Shown: piece by piece, positions 16,560 through 25,043 of the stretch
Layout of the letters: every line of letters begins with the position of its first letter
How positions within the stretch are numbered: position 1 is the stretch's first letter
Source: Pedobacter aquae
GTDB lineage: Bacteria > Bacteroidota > Bacteroidia > Sphingobacteriales > Sphingobacteriaceae
Direction of reading: 5' to 3'
Assembly (NCBI RefSeq): GCF_008195825.1
Contig: NZ_CP043329.1
Coordinates: 1,364,001-1,428,000 of the forward strand
Length of the DNA: 64,000 nt
Program-made: the position numbers and the translations under genes
The notes under the pieces: generated by a model
Seen by the model: only the letters and a program-made list of their open reading frames with translations
The model's database searches: none
What the model was told of the DNA's origin: nothing

Positions 16560-18872
16560 GTGAAAAATATAATCCTACTAATCTTTATTGTTTGCATTAA
16601 AAGTACTTATGCCCAAAAAGTAGGATTAGTTTTTAGTGGTGGTGGCGCTAAGGGTCTAGCTCATATTGGTGTTTTAAAAGCTTTAGAAGAAAATAATATC
16701 CCGATAGATTATATTACCGGGACATCTATGGGTGCTGTAGTTGGCGCTATGTACGCTGCCGGATATTCGCCAGAAGAAATAGAATATATAGCTTTAAGCG
16801 ATGAATTTCAGAATTGGGTAAGTGGTAAATACAGTAGCAATTACAGCTTTTTTTATCAGAAAAAACCAGAAAATCCCTCTTTTTTTACTGCTAAAATTCA
16901 AATTGATTCTGGTTTTAATTTAAAACTACGCTCTAACCTTATCAATGATATTCCTTTAAACTTTGCTTTGATAGAACTGCTATCTCAGGCATCTGCCAAT
17001 GCGAAAGATAACTTTGATAACTTATTTATCCCTTACCGTTGCATGGTTTCTGATGTGCTTTCGCAAGAAATGATTGCACTTAAAAAAGGAAATCTCGCGG
17101 AAGCTGTAAGAGGTAGTATGACAGTTCCTTTGGTTTATCGTCCAATAAAAATAGATGGTAAATATGTTTTTGATGGCGGTTTGTACAATAATTTCCCGGT
17201 TGATGTAATGAAGAAAGATTTTAACCCCGATGTGATTATTGGTGCTAATGTATCTTCAAAAAACTTTACAGATTACCCCAAAGACAATGATGATAAATTG
17301 ATGAACCGTTTATTGGTTTACCTCTTTTTAAGTAAAACAGATTCTAGTGCAATTGGTAAAAACGGCATTTATATAGAGCCAGAAATGGCCAATTTTAGCG
17401 CAACTAATTTTAAACCTGTTAAAGCCATTATACAAGCTGGGTATTTACAAACACTAGCTAATATGGAAGAAATTAAGGCTAAAATTACTCAAAGAACATC
17501 ATCAGAAGAACTTATTGCCAAACGTAAAGCTTTTACCAATAAAAACCCCTACTTAACTTTCAACCAAGTAAATGTTTATGGGGTAAATTCTAAAAAGCGC
17601 TCTTACATTAAAAACACCTTTAATTATGATAATAAGCAGCTATCGCTTTTAGAAATTAAAGAAGGTTATTATAAGCTTTTAGGCGATGATAATTTTGAAA
17701 CCGTTTACCCAAGCTTAAAATTTAAACCAGAAACAAACAATTACGAATTTGATGTTCAGGTACAATCTGAAACCAATTTTAAGGTTGATTTAGGTGGTAA
17801 TATTTCTAACAGACCCATCAGTAATATTTATTTGGGTTTGCAATACAACTACTTAAATAAACGGGCTTATACTTTTAATAGTAATTTTTATTCAGGCCGA
17901 TTTTACCAATCGGCACAAAGCGCCATAAGGGTTGATTTTCCTTTTAAAACTCCAGTCTTTTTAGAAACCGAGTTTGTGTATAACAATTGGGATTATTTTA
18001 GCTCGGGCGAGTTATTTGCCATTAACAACCGCCCACCAGCTTTCATCAAACAATCTGATAAAAGAGCGGGCTTGAAATTTGGCATCCCCATAAGGAATAA
18101 TACGATGTTAACTTTACAGGGAGCTTATTTTCATAACCGAGATAATTACAGCCCTACGGATAATTTTAACGTTGGTGATGTCTTAGATCAATCAACTTTT
18201 GATGGCTTTTTATCTTCTATCAGATACACCAAAAACAAACTTAATTATAAGCAATACGCTAATACAGGCTCATATTTAAGCTATGGTTTATCTTATTATG
18301 CCGGTACAGAAAACTATAACCCCGGCAATATTTTACGAAACACCCCCGAATTTAGCCTCATCACTTCATCTGCCAATAACAGACAATGGTTTAAATTTGA
18401 TGTTAAAGCAGAGAAGTTTTACCGCATATCGCCACATTACCATTTAGCTTATGTTACTGATAATGTTTACTCTAACCGACCAACCTTTACCACTTTCAAA
18501 AGTAATTTATTAAGCACAGCTGCATTTTATCCTCTACAAGACTCTCGTTCTATATTTCTAGATAATTTAAGAGCCGATAAATATTTGAGTTTAGGAATGA
18601 AGCATATCTTTTTATTAAAAAGAAACTTAGATTTGCGCTTTGAAGGATATGTTTTTCAACCTTTTAACGAGGTTAATTTGAAAGGCTTACAACAAACAAA
18701 ATTTGGGACTCTTTTTTCAGACAGACACCTCATAGGTGCAAGTTCTGTGGTGTATCATAGTCCGGTTGGGCCAATTGCATTAAATTTAAACTATTATCAA
18801 AATCAACCTCGTCCGTTTGGGATTTTATTCCATATTGGATATTTACTTTACAACAAAAGAGCTATAGAATGA
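16560..18872 (+). CDS. Patatin-like phospholipase with C-terminal outer-membrane barrel
   Basis: This exported protein of about 770 aa resembles Pseudomonas PlpD. A signal peptide (MKNIILLIFIVCIKSTYAQ) is followed by a patatin lipase domain with the oxyanion loop GGGAKGLAH, the nucleophile serine in GTSMG and the catalytic aspartate in FDGGLYNN. The C-terminal half carries repeated aromatic beta-strands typical of a BamA/TamA-like barrel and ends in HIGYLLYNKRAIE. GTG 16560 is preferred because it places the signal peptide at the N-terminus; a TTG six codons upstream is the alternative. The last four bases overlap the start of the next gene. The lipid substrate is unknown. Confidence 0.9.
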   Translation: MKNIILLIFIVCIKSTYAQKVGLVFSGGGAKGLAHIGVLKALEENNIPIDYITGTSMGAVVGAMYAAGYSPEEIEYIALSDEFQNWVSGKYSSNYSFFYQKKPENPSFFTAKIQIDSGFNLKLRSNLINDIPLNFALIELLSQASANAKDNFDNLFIPYRCMVSDVLSQEMIALKKGNLAEAVRGSMTVPLVYRPIKIDGKYVFDGGLYNNFPVDVMKKDFNPDVIIGANVSSKNFTDYPKDNDDKLMNRLLVYLFLSKTDSSAIGKNGIYIEPEMANFSATNFKPVKAIIQAGYLQTLANMEEIKAKITQRTSSEELIAKRKAFTNKNPYLTFNQVNVYGVNSKKRSYIKNTFNYDNKQLSLLEIKEGYYKLLGDDNFETVYPSLKFKPETNNYEFDVQVQSETNFKVDLGGNISNRPISNIYLGLQYNYLNKRAYTFNSNFYSGRFYQSAQSAIRVDFPFKTPVFLETEFVYNNWDYFSSGELFAINNRPPAFIKQSDKRAGLKFGIPIRNNTMLTLQGAYFHNRDNYSPTDNFNVGDVLDQSTFDGFLSSIRYTKNKLNYKQYANTGSYLSYGLSYYAGTENYNPGNILRNTPEFSLITSSANNRQWFKFDVKAEKFYRISPHYHLAYVTDNVYSNRPTFTTFKSNLLSTAAFYPLQDSRSIFLDNLRADKYLSLGMKHIFLLKRNLDLRFEGYVFQPFNEVNLKGLQQTKFGTLFSDRHLIGASSVVYHSPVGPIALNLNYYQNQPRPFGILFHIGYLLYNKRAIE

Positions 18873-19411
18873 TAAAAAAAAATACCCTATTTCTTTTCTT
18901 ATTATTTGGTATAACAAGGGCTTTTTCACAAACGCCAGAGAACTTCACCATCAAAAACTTCATCATTAAAGAAAGCTTTTTAAAAGCTGATAAAATAGCT
19001 GTTATAGTTACAGATTCCCTTAAAAACCCAAGAACATCTATCAACGGAACTTATAAATTTGACATTAACGGTTTTAGTAAAGATTTGATTTTTCAGGATG
19101 GTGTAGCTAATTGCGATATGCCTATAGAAAAATCTACTTTCATGTACATTAAACATGAAAACGATGAAACTGATGTTTCTAATTTGTATTACATCTATAA
19201 ATCAAGCGAAAGCTTAACCCCTATGAGTATAAGTTGGTATTTTTTATTAGCCATACCTATTGGTTTAATCTTGCTAGGCTATATGTTTAGAAAATTAATA
19301 GGCTTAATGGTTTTTATCTTGATGGCTTATATCTACTTTAATTACAGTAAAGGTTTATCTATCGGTACTTTTGTAGAAAGTATTTTTGATGGCTTAAAAA
19401 ACCTGTTTTAG
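18869..19411 (+). CDS. Hypothetical exported membrane protein
   Basis: I do not recognise this 180-aa protein. It begins with a signal peptide (MIKKNTLFLFLLFGITRAFSQ), then a predicted extracytoplasmic region of about 110 residues, and ends with two membrane helices around WYFLLAIPIGLILLGYMF and KLIGLMVFILMAYIYF. Its ATG overlaps the patatin stop codon (ATGA), so the two are translationally coupled and probably work together at the envelope. It is convergent with tamL, only three bases away. Confidence 0.75.
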   Translation: MIKKNTLFLFLLFGITRAFSQTPENFTIKNFIIKESFLKADKIAVIVTDSLKNPRTSINGTYKFDINGFSKDLIFQDGVANCDMPIEKSTFMYIKHENDETDVSNLYYIYKSSESLTPMSISWYFLLAIPIGLILLGYMFRKLIGLMVFILMAYIYFNYSKGLSIGTFVESIFDGLKNLF

Positions 19412-19414
19412 GTG

Positions 19415-21742
19415 TTAGAAAGGCATCCCTATACCAAACTGAATTTGTGTAGTTGAAAACCTATCGGGATTGTTGGTGATGGCGTATCTGGCCTTTAAAT
19501 CTTTCTTAGCTTCTCTATCAAAATAATATTGAGTTATCCATTGGTCTGAGCCTCTAAACTGTGGGTCTTTAACTTTAAAACCAGCATCTAACCTAAACAC
19601 AAAGAAAGAAACATCAAAACGCAAACCTACACCTGTTCCTATTGCCATTTGCTGCCATAATTTATCGAGTTTTATTTGTGCGCCCTCAAAGCCATTATCT
19701 CTCAGTTGCCAAATATTTCCAAAATCAACAAATGTGGCACCTTTTACTTTTGTACCAAAGAAATTATCTAGAATTTTAAAACGATACTCTAAATTTCCTT
19801 CAAACTTTAAATCTCCTAATTGGTCAATATTTCTTAAATTTAAACGTGTAGAATCACTCTCTAAAGAGCTTCTGTTATAATTACCCGGACCTAAAGTACG
19901 AGCCTGCCAACCTCTAATGCCGCTAGAACCACCTGCAAAAAACTGCTTATCGAAAGGTAAAGCCTTTACATTACCATAAGAATAGCCAATACCAGGGTTT
20001 AACCTCACTACAAACTGTTTGTCTTGACCAAGATATCGGTAAAATCTAATATCGGTTTCTAGTTTAGCAAATTGGTAATATGGCACACCTAATAAGGTTT
20101 TTTGTCCTCTACTATTGTCTTTACCTATAAGCTGTGCCGCCAAAGCAGCGGTATTACCACCAACTTCAACTATTCCGTTAAAAAAGGTAAAATTACTAAG
20201 GGTTGATAGTTTGGCTAGATTTAATGTATAGTTATAAATAGAACTTGATACCAATTGCGAGCGTAAAGTATTTAAGAAAAACGCATACCCTCTATTAATT
20301 AAATCTTGTTCAACAACAGGGTCTATCATACCCAAAGCATATTGAACATTTATGGGGGTTAAAGAGTGTAACTTGTATTTAGTTTCTAACCAATCGTGGG
20401 TAAAATTGGCACCCACTGCCCTTCTTAAGTACCTATCTTTTAACTCGTATATCTGAAAACTTGCTCCTAATCTTGTTCTTGGTATACCACTATAACCAAT
20501 AAAAGGCAGGTTAAAAGGCGTTACCAATCTAGGGAAAGTTAAACTTGCTCCTACTTGGTAATCTCTACTTAAAAGTCTGTCGTTTAAACCGCCTGTAAGA
20601 TTTTTATCAAACTGTAAACCGCCCCTTAATTTAATCTCTAAAATTTCTGCTCCACCAAAAATATTTCTGTTTTGATAAGTTAAGCCCAAGTTGGCTCCGG
20701 TAATGCTAGAGTTAAAGGTATAATCTCCATCTATTCGGTTTGATTTCTTTTTTAATGGAATGATATCAATTAAGCCTATTAATTCGGTAGAATTTGGTCT
20801 TTTTCTAAAATCAATAGATACGCTTTTAAACACATTAAGCTCAAATAAGCGTTGGTTGGTCAATTCTACATTTTCTATAGAATATTGCTCTCCTTTATTT
20901 AAGAAAATATAAGGAGCTACTTTTTTAGCCTTAAAAAATCTTGAATAATCATAAAAACGATATTGAGAGTCTATTACAGCGGTATCTCTTTCTGCACCTT
21001 GTTTTATAATACCCGTACTAGGCTGTATCCTGATATAAGTATTGGCTATAGAATATTGCTGATGCGGTATAGAATCTGGATTTAAAATCTCTATAGTAAC
21101 GTTACCCTGACTATTATTTAGGTTAGTATCTATTTCTGCTCTTACATACTGCCTGATAAAATCATAATAACCATTTTTTTTCATCAGGGTATAAATCTGA
21201 TCTCTCTCATAAGCGATACTATCTTCATCTAACCTTTCGCCAGGTGTTATACGGGTAAATTTACCTCTGGTAGATAAATAAAGGTCTTTAATTTCTTGAT
21301 CTTTAATATCGAAGCTTACATCTTTGAATTTAAAAGACGGACCTTGAGTTGCTGTGAAACTAATGCTAGCTCTTTTTTTCTTTACCTCGATAGCGCTCTC
21401 AACTTTAGCATTTAAAAAGCCTTTGGTGTTTAAGAATTTCTGAATTTGCCCTCTTGATACTTCTACCAAAGAACTATCTAAAATATGCGGTGCCTCGCCC
21501 AAATTTTTCTTCCCTTTTTTATTAAAAGTATTGTAAACCCATAAATTAAAGGGAGAGTTAGGTCTAATATCTAAAGAAACATAAGATTCTGCCTGTTCTT
21601 CAAATACCTTATCTACCCCATTGATGCTAAGCTTTGTAATTAAGGCTTCATTTTCTTTTAATCTTTTAGTAGACCTACAAGCACCTAAAATTAAAGTGAA
21701 AAGAAGTAATATTGTAACAGGATAAATAATATATGCTTTCAA
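19415..21742 (-). CDS. tamL: TamL: BamA/TamA-family outer-membrane lipoprotein
   Basis: This 775-aa outer-membrane assembly protein is the Bacteroidota lipoprotein version of TamA. It starts with a lipoprotein signal (lipobox LGAC, cysteine at about residue 22). POTRA-like domains follow (ITKLSINGVDKVFEEQ, GPSFKFKDVSFDI), then a 16-strand Omp85 barrel with the conserved FAGGSSGIRGWQARTLGPG. By family knowledge it acts with TamB in moving lipids or inserting proteins at the outer membrane. No tamB is visible in the window, which is unusual since the two are often adjacent. The start is a TTG at 21742, overlapping the divergent methyltransferase start. Confidence 0.9.
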   Translation of the reverse strand: MKAYIIYPVTILLLFTLILGACRSTKRLKENEALITKLSINGVDKVFEEQAESYVSLDIRPNSPFNLWVYNTFNKKGKKNLGEAPHILDSSLVEVSRGQIQKFLNTKGFLNAKVESAIEVKKKRASISFTATQGPSFKFKDVSFDIKDQEIKDLYLSTRGKFTRITPGERLDEDSIAYERDQIYTLMKKNGYYDFIRQYVRAEIDTNLNNSQGNVTIEILNPDSIPHQQYSIANTYIRIQPSTGIIKQGAERDTAVIDSQYRFYDYSRFFKAKKVAPYIFLNKGEQYSIENVELTNQRLFELNVFKSVSIDFRKRPNSTELIGLIDIIPLKKKSNRIDGDYTFNSSITGANLGLTYQNRNIFGGAEILEIKLRGGLQFDKNLTGGLNDRLLSRDYQVGASLTFPRLVTPFNLPFIGYSGIPRTRLGASFQIYELKDRYLRRAVGANFTHDWLETKYKLHSLTPINVQYALGMIDPVVEQDLINRGYAFFLNTLRSQLVSSSIYNYTLNLAKLSTLSNFTFFNGIVEVGGNTAALAAQLIGKDNSRGQKTLLGVPYYQFAKLETDIRFYRYLGQDKQFVVRLNPGIGYSYGNVKALPFDKQFFAGGSSGIRGWQARTLGPGNYNRSSLESDSTRLNLRNIDQLGDLKFEGNLEYRFKILDNFFGTKVKGATFVDFGNIWQLRDNGFEGAQIKLDKLWQQMAIGTGVGLRFDVSFFVFRLDAGFKVKDPQFRGSDQWITQYYFDREAKKDLKARYAITNNPDRFSTTQIQFGIGMPF

Positions 21743-22487
21743 AATCTCAAATAAGTTTTATCAAATCCTTACACCAAAAAAATACCGTAAAGAAAGCGGC
21801 CTTTTTTTGGTTGAAGGTATGAAATCTATAACTGAATTTTTAAACTCTCAGTATAGTGTCCAAAGTATTTATTGTTTGGCTGCTCATATTCCAAAATTGC
21901 CTAAATTATCTCAAAAACAAAAAGTTTTTGAGGTGAGTGAACAAGATTTAATTAAAATAAGCACTTTAAAAACACCTCAAGAGGCTTTAGCAATTTTAGA
22001 AATCCCTAAAGAAGATGATTTTACTAGGCTAAAAGCTAAAGAAGAACTTGTTTTTGTACTAGATGGCGTACAAGACCCAGGAAATTTAGGTACAATTATT
22101 AGAACTTTAGATTGGTTTGGTTTTGGTAAAATCATTTGTTCACCAGATACTGTAGAAGTTTATAACCCCAAAGTAGTACAAGCTACTATGGGTTCTTTAG
22201 CAAGGGTGAAAGTAGCTTACGCAGATTTAAAAGAACTTTTAAGCGAAGAAAAATTACCAATTTATGGAACTTTATTAGATGGCAAAAATATTTTTGAAGT
22301 GAAATGGCCCTCTTCTGGATATGTTGTTTTAGGAAGCGAGGGAAATGGTATCTCTAAGGAAATCAAAGCTTTAGTAACAGAAGCTGTTACCATACCAGGA
22401 GCCGGACATACAGAATCTTTAAATGTTGCCATTTCTGCGGCTATTTGCTGTACAGAAATAAAGAGAATTAATTACATTAAAAATTGA
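21733..22487 (+). CDS. TrmH/SpoU-family RNA 2'-O-methyltransferase (frame broken once)
   Basis: This SPOUT methyltransferase acts on rRNA or tRNA ribose. The C-terminal knot shows the three family motifs: VLDGVQDPGNLGTIIRT, VLGSEGNGIS and IPGAGHTESLNVAISAA. As written, the frame from MVEGMKS lacks the usual N-terminal substrate-binding start. Adding one base to the A7 run 21776-21782 restores MLSKSQISFIKSLHQKKYRK and a 251-aa protein, the normal length. The restored ATG at 21733 overlaps the divergent tamL start by ten bases. The target nucleotide cannot be named. Confidence 0.9.
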
Positions 22488-22513
22488 CTTGTATTAAAAT
22501 TTTACTATTTTTG
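22484..22513 (+). promoter_or_regulatory. Promoter of tRNA-Cys
   Basis: TTG at 22484-22486 and TATTTTTG at 22506-22513 are spaced by 19 bases, an exact match to the Bacteroidota housekeeping promoter. The tRNA begins 18 bases downstream. Confidence 0.75.
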
Positions 22514-22530
22514 CAGTCCTTAAAAGAAAA

Positions 22531-22601
22531 GGTCGAGTGGCCGAGTGGCTAGGCAGAGGTCTGCAAAACCTTGTACAGCGGTTCGAATCCGCTCTCGACC
22601 T
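22531..22601 (+). tRNA. tRNA-Cys (GCA)
   Basis: The cloverleaf can be drawn from acceptor GGTCGAG / CTCGACC, T-loop GGTTCGAATCC and anticodon GCA at 22563-22565 in the loop CTGCAAA. The 3' CCA is not encoded. A small basic protein gene follows 30 bases later. Confidence 0.95.
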
Positions 22602-22631
22602 CGTTTAAAGTTTTATATATATAAAAAAGTC

Positions 22632-22805
22632 ATGGCAGTAACGCGTTTAAAAAGAAAAGACAGAAGAAATAAGACCGTTTCACGTCTTGAAGTTCAGTTT
22701 CTTAAGAATGCTTCTAACATTGAAGTAGGAAGTCGTTCTAAAGAAGGAAGAAGTCAAGTTGTAAAAAATAATGAAGTATTAGCTTCATTAAACGCATCTA
22801 AATAA
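22632..22805 (+). CDS. Small basic conserved protein (57 aa)
   Basis: This is a 57-aa lysine/arginine-rich protein beginning MAVTRLKRKDRRNKTVSRLE. A longer frame from 22545 reads through the tRNA and is not real. The composition suggests binding to nucleic acid or ribosome, but I know no characterised homologue. The gene lies right after tRNA-Cys, probably on the same transcript, and ends at a strong terminator. Confidence 0.75.
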   Translation: MAVTRLKRKDRRNKTVSRLEVQFLKNASNIEVGSRSKEGRSQVVKNNEVLASLNASK

Positions 22806-22832
22806 TTCGATAGAATTAATCTTCTAAGATTT

Positions 22833-22866
22833 AACCTATATATCGGCCGGTATATAGGTTTTTTTA
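22833..22866 (+). terminator. Terminator after tRNA-Cys and the small basic protein gene
   Basis: Arms AACCTATATA (22833-22842) and TATATAGGTT (22851-22860) form a perfect 10-bp stem with a GC-rich loop, followed by seven T. Confidence 0.85.
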
Positions 22867-22901
22867 TGGATTTTTTTTAAGGGATGATTGATTGAGAAAA
22901 A

Positions 22902-23153
22902 TCAATCGTTATCATTTAATAATTGAGAAACTTGCTCTTTCAATAATATTAAGTCTTTAGTAATTATTCCCCAAATAATCATGTTATCAACATTATCATA
23001 AGCATGTATTACCCAGTTTCTAAGGCTAATAATTCTTTTTGCGTTAGAGATATTAATAGAATTATCAATTTTAAGAATTCTGTTTGTTGCTTCTCCAATA
23101 ATCTCTAATTCTCTTTCAATCGCTCTACGAAGTAATTTATTTGATTCATATTT
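22902..23153 (-). pseudogene. hepT: HepT-family toxin gene, C-terminal part (split by the insertion sequence)
   Basis: This is the distal 83 codons of a HepT (DUF86) toxin, a HEPN-fold ribonuclease. It keeps the R-xxxx-H-x-Y motif as RNWVIHAY. The first 30 codons are at 24622-24711, on the other side of the insertion sequence. Removing the element and one target repeat rejoins the gene precisely as EDRDF-NKYESNKLL and yields 113 aa, the normal HepT length. In this state the catalytic part has no native start and is probably not made, though a fused start from inside the element end is conceivable. Confidence 0.85.
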
Positions 23154-23161
23154 ATTGAAAT
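23154..23161. repeat. Target-site duplication, left copy
   Basis: ATTGAAAT directly abuts the outer inverted repeat. The same eight bases abut the other end at 24622-24629. Eight bases is the usual duplication of ISL3-family elements. Confidence 0.85.
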
Positions 23162-23255
23162 GGATCAAGCGTAAAAGTTGGGGAGGAGACATTAAGCGTA
23201 TATTTTAGGGATCAAGCGTAAAAGTTGGGGAGGAGACATTAAGCGTATATTTTAG
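23162..23255. repeat. Tandem 47-bp duplication of the IS end
   Basis: Two identical 47-bp units, 23162-23208 and 23209-23255, each run from GGATCAAGCG to TATATTTTAG. The outer copy abuts the target duplication. The inner copy carries the transposase stop codon. Confidence 0.9.
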
Positions 23256-24559
23256 CTAGTCTAAAGAGGAAGAACTTCACATTTCTTACGCCTCTGAACT
23301 GCGATCGGAAAGCTTTTATCTTGGCATTGAAAGATTCTGCGGATGCATTTGTGCTTCTGTTATCAAAATAGTTCAATATGGTTTCATAATTGTTCTGAAT
23401 GGTTCTAGCTATGGTATTGAAGGGTTTATAACCTAGTTTTTCTATCTTATTATACCATATTGCCAACTTTTTGAAAGCTATTCTTCTGTCTTTTGAACGG
23501 CTAAATATAGAGGACAACTCCTGGGAGATTTCATAGGCTTTCTGTAAATCTGGATATCGTTTAAACAACAGTTCTGCTCTATGATTTTGGGACGATGTCC
23601 AATTCACCTCTTTCTTAAACAGTAAATACCTGCTCCTTGCCAATAATTGCTTTAAGGTATCTCCATTTTCTAATAATTCTGGAATCCAAGGCTTCTTTAT
23701 TTCTTTAGCAAGATCCATTTCCTTGTTTTCCTGTTCAATAGCATCCCATCTATGTTTTATCCTGATTTCCTGAACAGCTTCGCTGGCTAGCTGTTGCACA
23801 TGGAATCTATCGGAGACAAGCTTTGCTTTTGGAAAGCTCCTTCGTACGATCTTAGCCATGGTGGGAGCTAGATCAAGAGTGACCTCTTTTACCTTTTTTC
23901 TCGCCCATTCTTTTATACGGCACAGAACTTTTATAACCGTTTCACTTTCTGTGCCTTTTACAATAGCAACCAAAGCACCTTTTTTGCCTTTTGCTGCTTT
24001 ATTGGTAACAATGGTATATAGTTCCCCTTGTGAAAGGCTGGTCTCATCAATAGATAGATATTCACCAAGGTTGTCTGGAAAAAGCAACCAGTCCTGAGCA
24101 TGTTCAGCTTGATCCCAACTCATAAAGTCACTCAAATGGCTTACATACTGTTCTTGCAGTCGTTTACCCTCAACTCCAAAGAATCTTCCAAGTGTTTTAC
24201 AGCTTATTGGGCTTGAATCCAAATAGTCTCTCAAAAAAAAAGGCAAACTCCTGAGTCATTTTTGTCCCTTCTGCTACCAAATTCCAATCTCTAAATACGA
24301 TTTCTCCTGTCTCTACGATCATCCATTTCCGCCTTTTAAGCTTTAAAAAACAAGGTTTTCCGCGTAAGGGAAAGTCTCTGACAGAAATCTCTTCGAAAAA
24401 ACCCTTAGAAATTAACTTTTGAGCGGTGAACTCTTTGGGTTGTATATTCCTTTCTTTAAGATAGATGTAATAAGAATCCGATACAGTCTCTACTTTGTCC
24501 AGTTCAAAGTATTCGCTAAGACCTTCGGGTAAGATTAATGATAGTAAGGTAGAATCCAA
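23239..24559 (-). CDS. Transposase of the ISL3-type element, two overlapping frames
   Basis: Frame A (24197-24559, TTG start, 120 aa) gives the N-terminal region. Frame B (23239-24246) gives the DDE catalytic part with LSIDETSLSQGELYT, the aspartate in LDLAPTMAKIV, SDRFHVQQL and the terminal glutamate region ASAESFNAKIKAFR. They overlap at a T9 tract (24233-24241), where loss of one base or a +1 shift joins FAFFLRDYLDSSPIS. Such a long T tract inside a transposase suggests programmed frameshifting or transcript slippage rather than decay. By family knowledge frame A carries DNA-binding and zinc-ribbon functions. The element may still be active. Confidence 0.85.
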
Positions 24560-24621
24560 AACATTGATTTTCTACAAAAATAATCAAATCTGTAATCCTC
24601 CCCAACTTTTACGCTTGATCC

Positions 24622-24629
24622 ATTGAAAT
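24622..24629. repeat. Target-site duplication, right copy
   Basis: ATTGAAAT adjoins the right inverted repeat and is identical to 23154-23161. Confidence 0.85.
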
Positions 24630-24711
24630 CTCTATCTTCCCCCAAATACTCTTCAATAGAATTAATTGAATTTAGGATATCAAACAAATACATATCAACT
24701 TTATGCTGCAT
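24622..24711 (-). pseudogene. hepT: HepT-family toxin gene, N-terminal part
   Basis: Thirty codons read MQHKVDMYLFDILNSINSIE and onward, up to the insertion point. The ATG overlaps the end of the mntA-like gene by 11 bases, the normal arrangement of this toxin-antitoxin pair. Read-through into the element end would produce a truncated HepT lacking the RNase motif. Confidence 0.85.
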
Positions 24712-25006
24712 ATAATAGATGTTTTGTCTTCTCTACACTTTCAATAAAGTAGGGGTTTGAAAGAGACCTATCAGTTAGTAAATCTACCTTTCTTTCAAAC
24801 AATTTTTCTAGTTTTTCATGCAAGTCGAAATAGTTGTCGGTATATTTTTCTATTGGGATTTGCTTAAAGGAAATCAAAATATCAATATCACTAAACTCAT
24901 TAAATTCCGAGGTAATGGCAGAACCAAAAATATGCATTGTCTTTACATCAAACTTCTCGCAAAGCTGATTAATTTGCGTTTTATGATTTTCTATAAAGCT
25001 TAACAT
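24701..25006 (-). CDS. mntA: MntA-family antitoxin nucleotidyltransferase
   Basis: This 101-aa minimal nucleotidyltransferase contains the GS-X10-DXD motif (G28, S29, D40, D42; HIFGSAITSEFNEFSDID). In the MntA/HepT family the antitoxin adds AMP to a tyrosine of the toxin and inactivates it. The gene appears complete (start ATG 25006) and overlaps hepT by 11 bases. Since hepT is broken by the insertion sequence, this antitoxin is now probably an orphan. Confidence 0.88.
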   Translation of the reverse strand: MLSFIENHKTQINQLCEKFDVKTMHIFGSAITSEFNEFSDIDILISFKQIPIEKYTDNYFDLHEKLEKLFERKVDLLTDRSLSNPYFIESVEKTKHLLYAA

Positions 25007-25043
25007 TTTGTTTTTATTTCAAATATAGTCATTCACAATTCAA

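Larger units (their letters stand above)
23162..24621 (-). mobile_element. ISL3-type insertion sequence (1460 bp)
   Basis: The element is bounded by perfect 26-bp inverted repeats (left GGATCAAGCGTAAAAGTTGG..., right at 24596-24621) and an 8-bp target duplication, ATTGAAAT. It encodes a two-frame transposase on the minus strand. The left end is unusual because the last 47 bp, including the whole inverted repeat and the transposase stop codon, are present twice in tandem (23162-23208 and 23209-23255). The element sits inside hepT. The intact target duplication suggests a fairly recent insertion. Confidence 0.92.

Noticed and set aside
22545-22631. N-terminal extension of the 57-aa basic protein
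   Set aside because: It reads through the tRNA-Cys gene; the internal ATG at 22632 is the sensible start.
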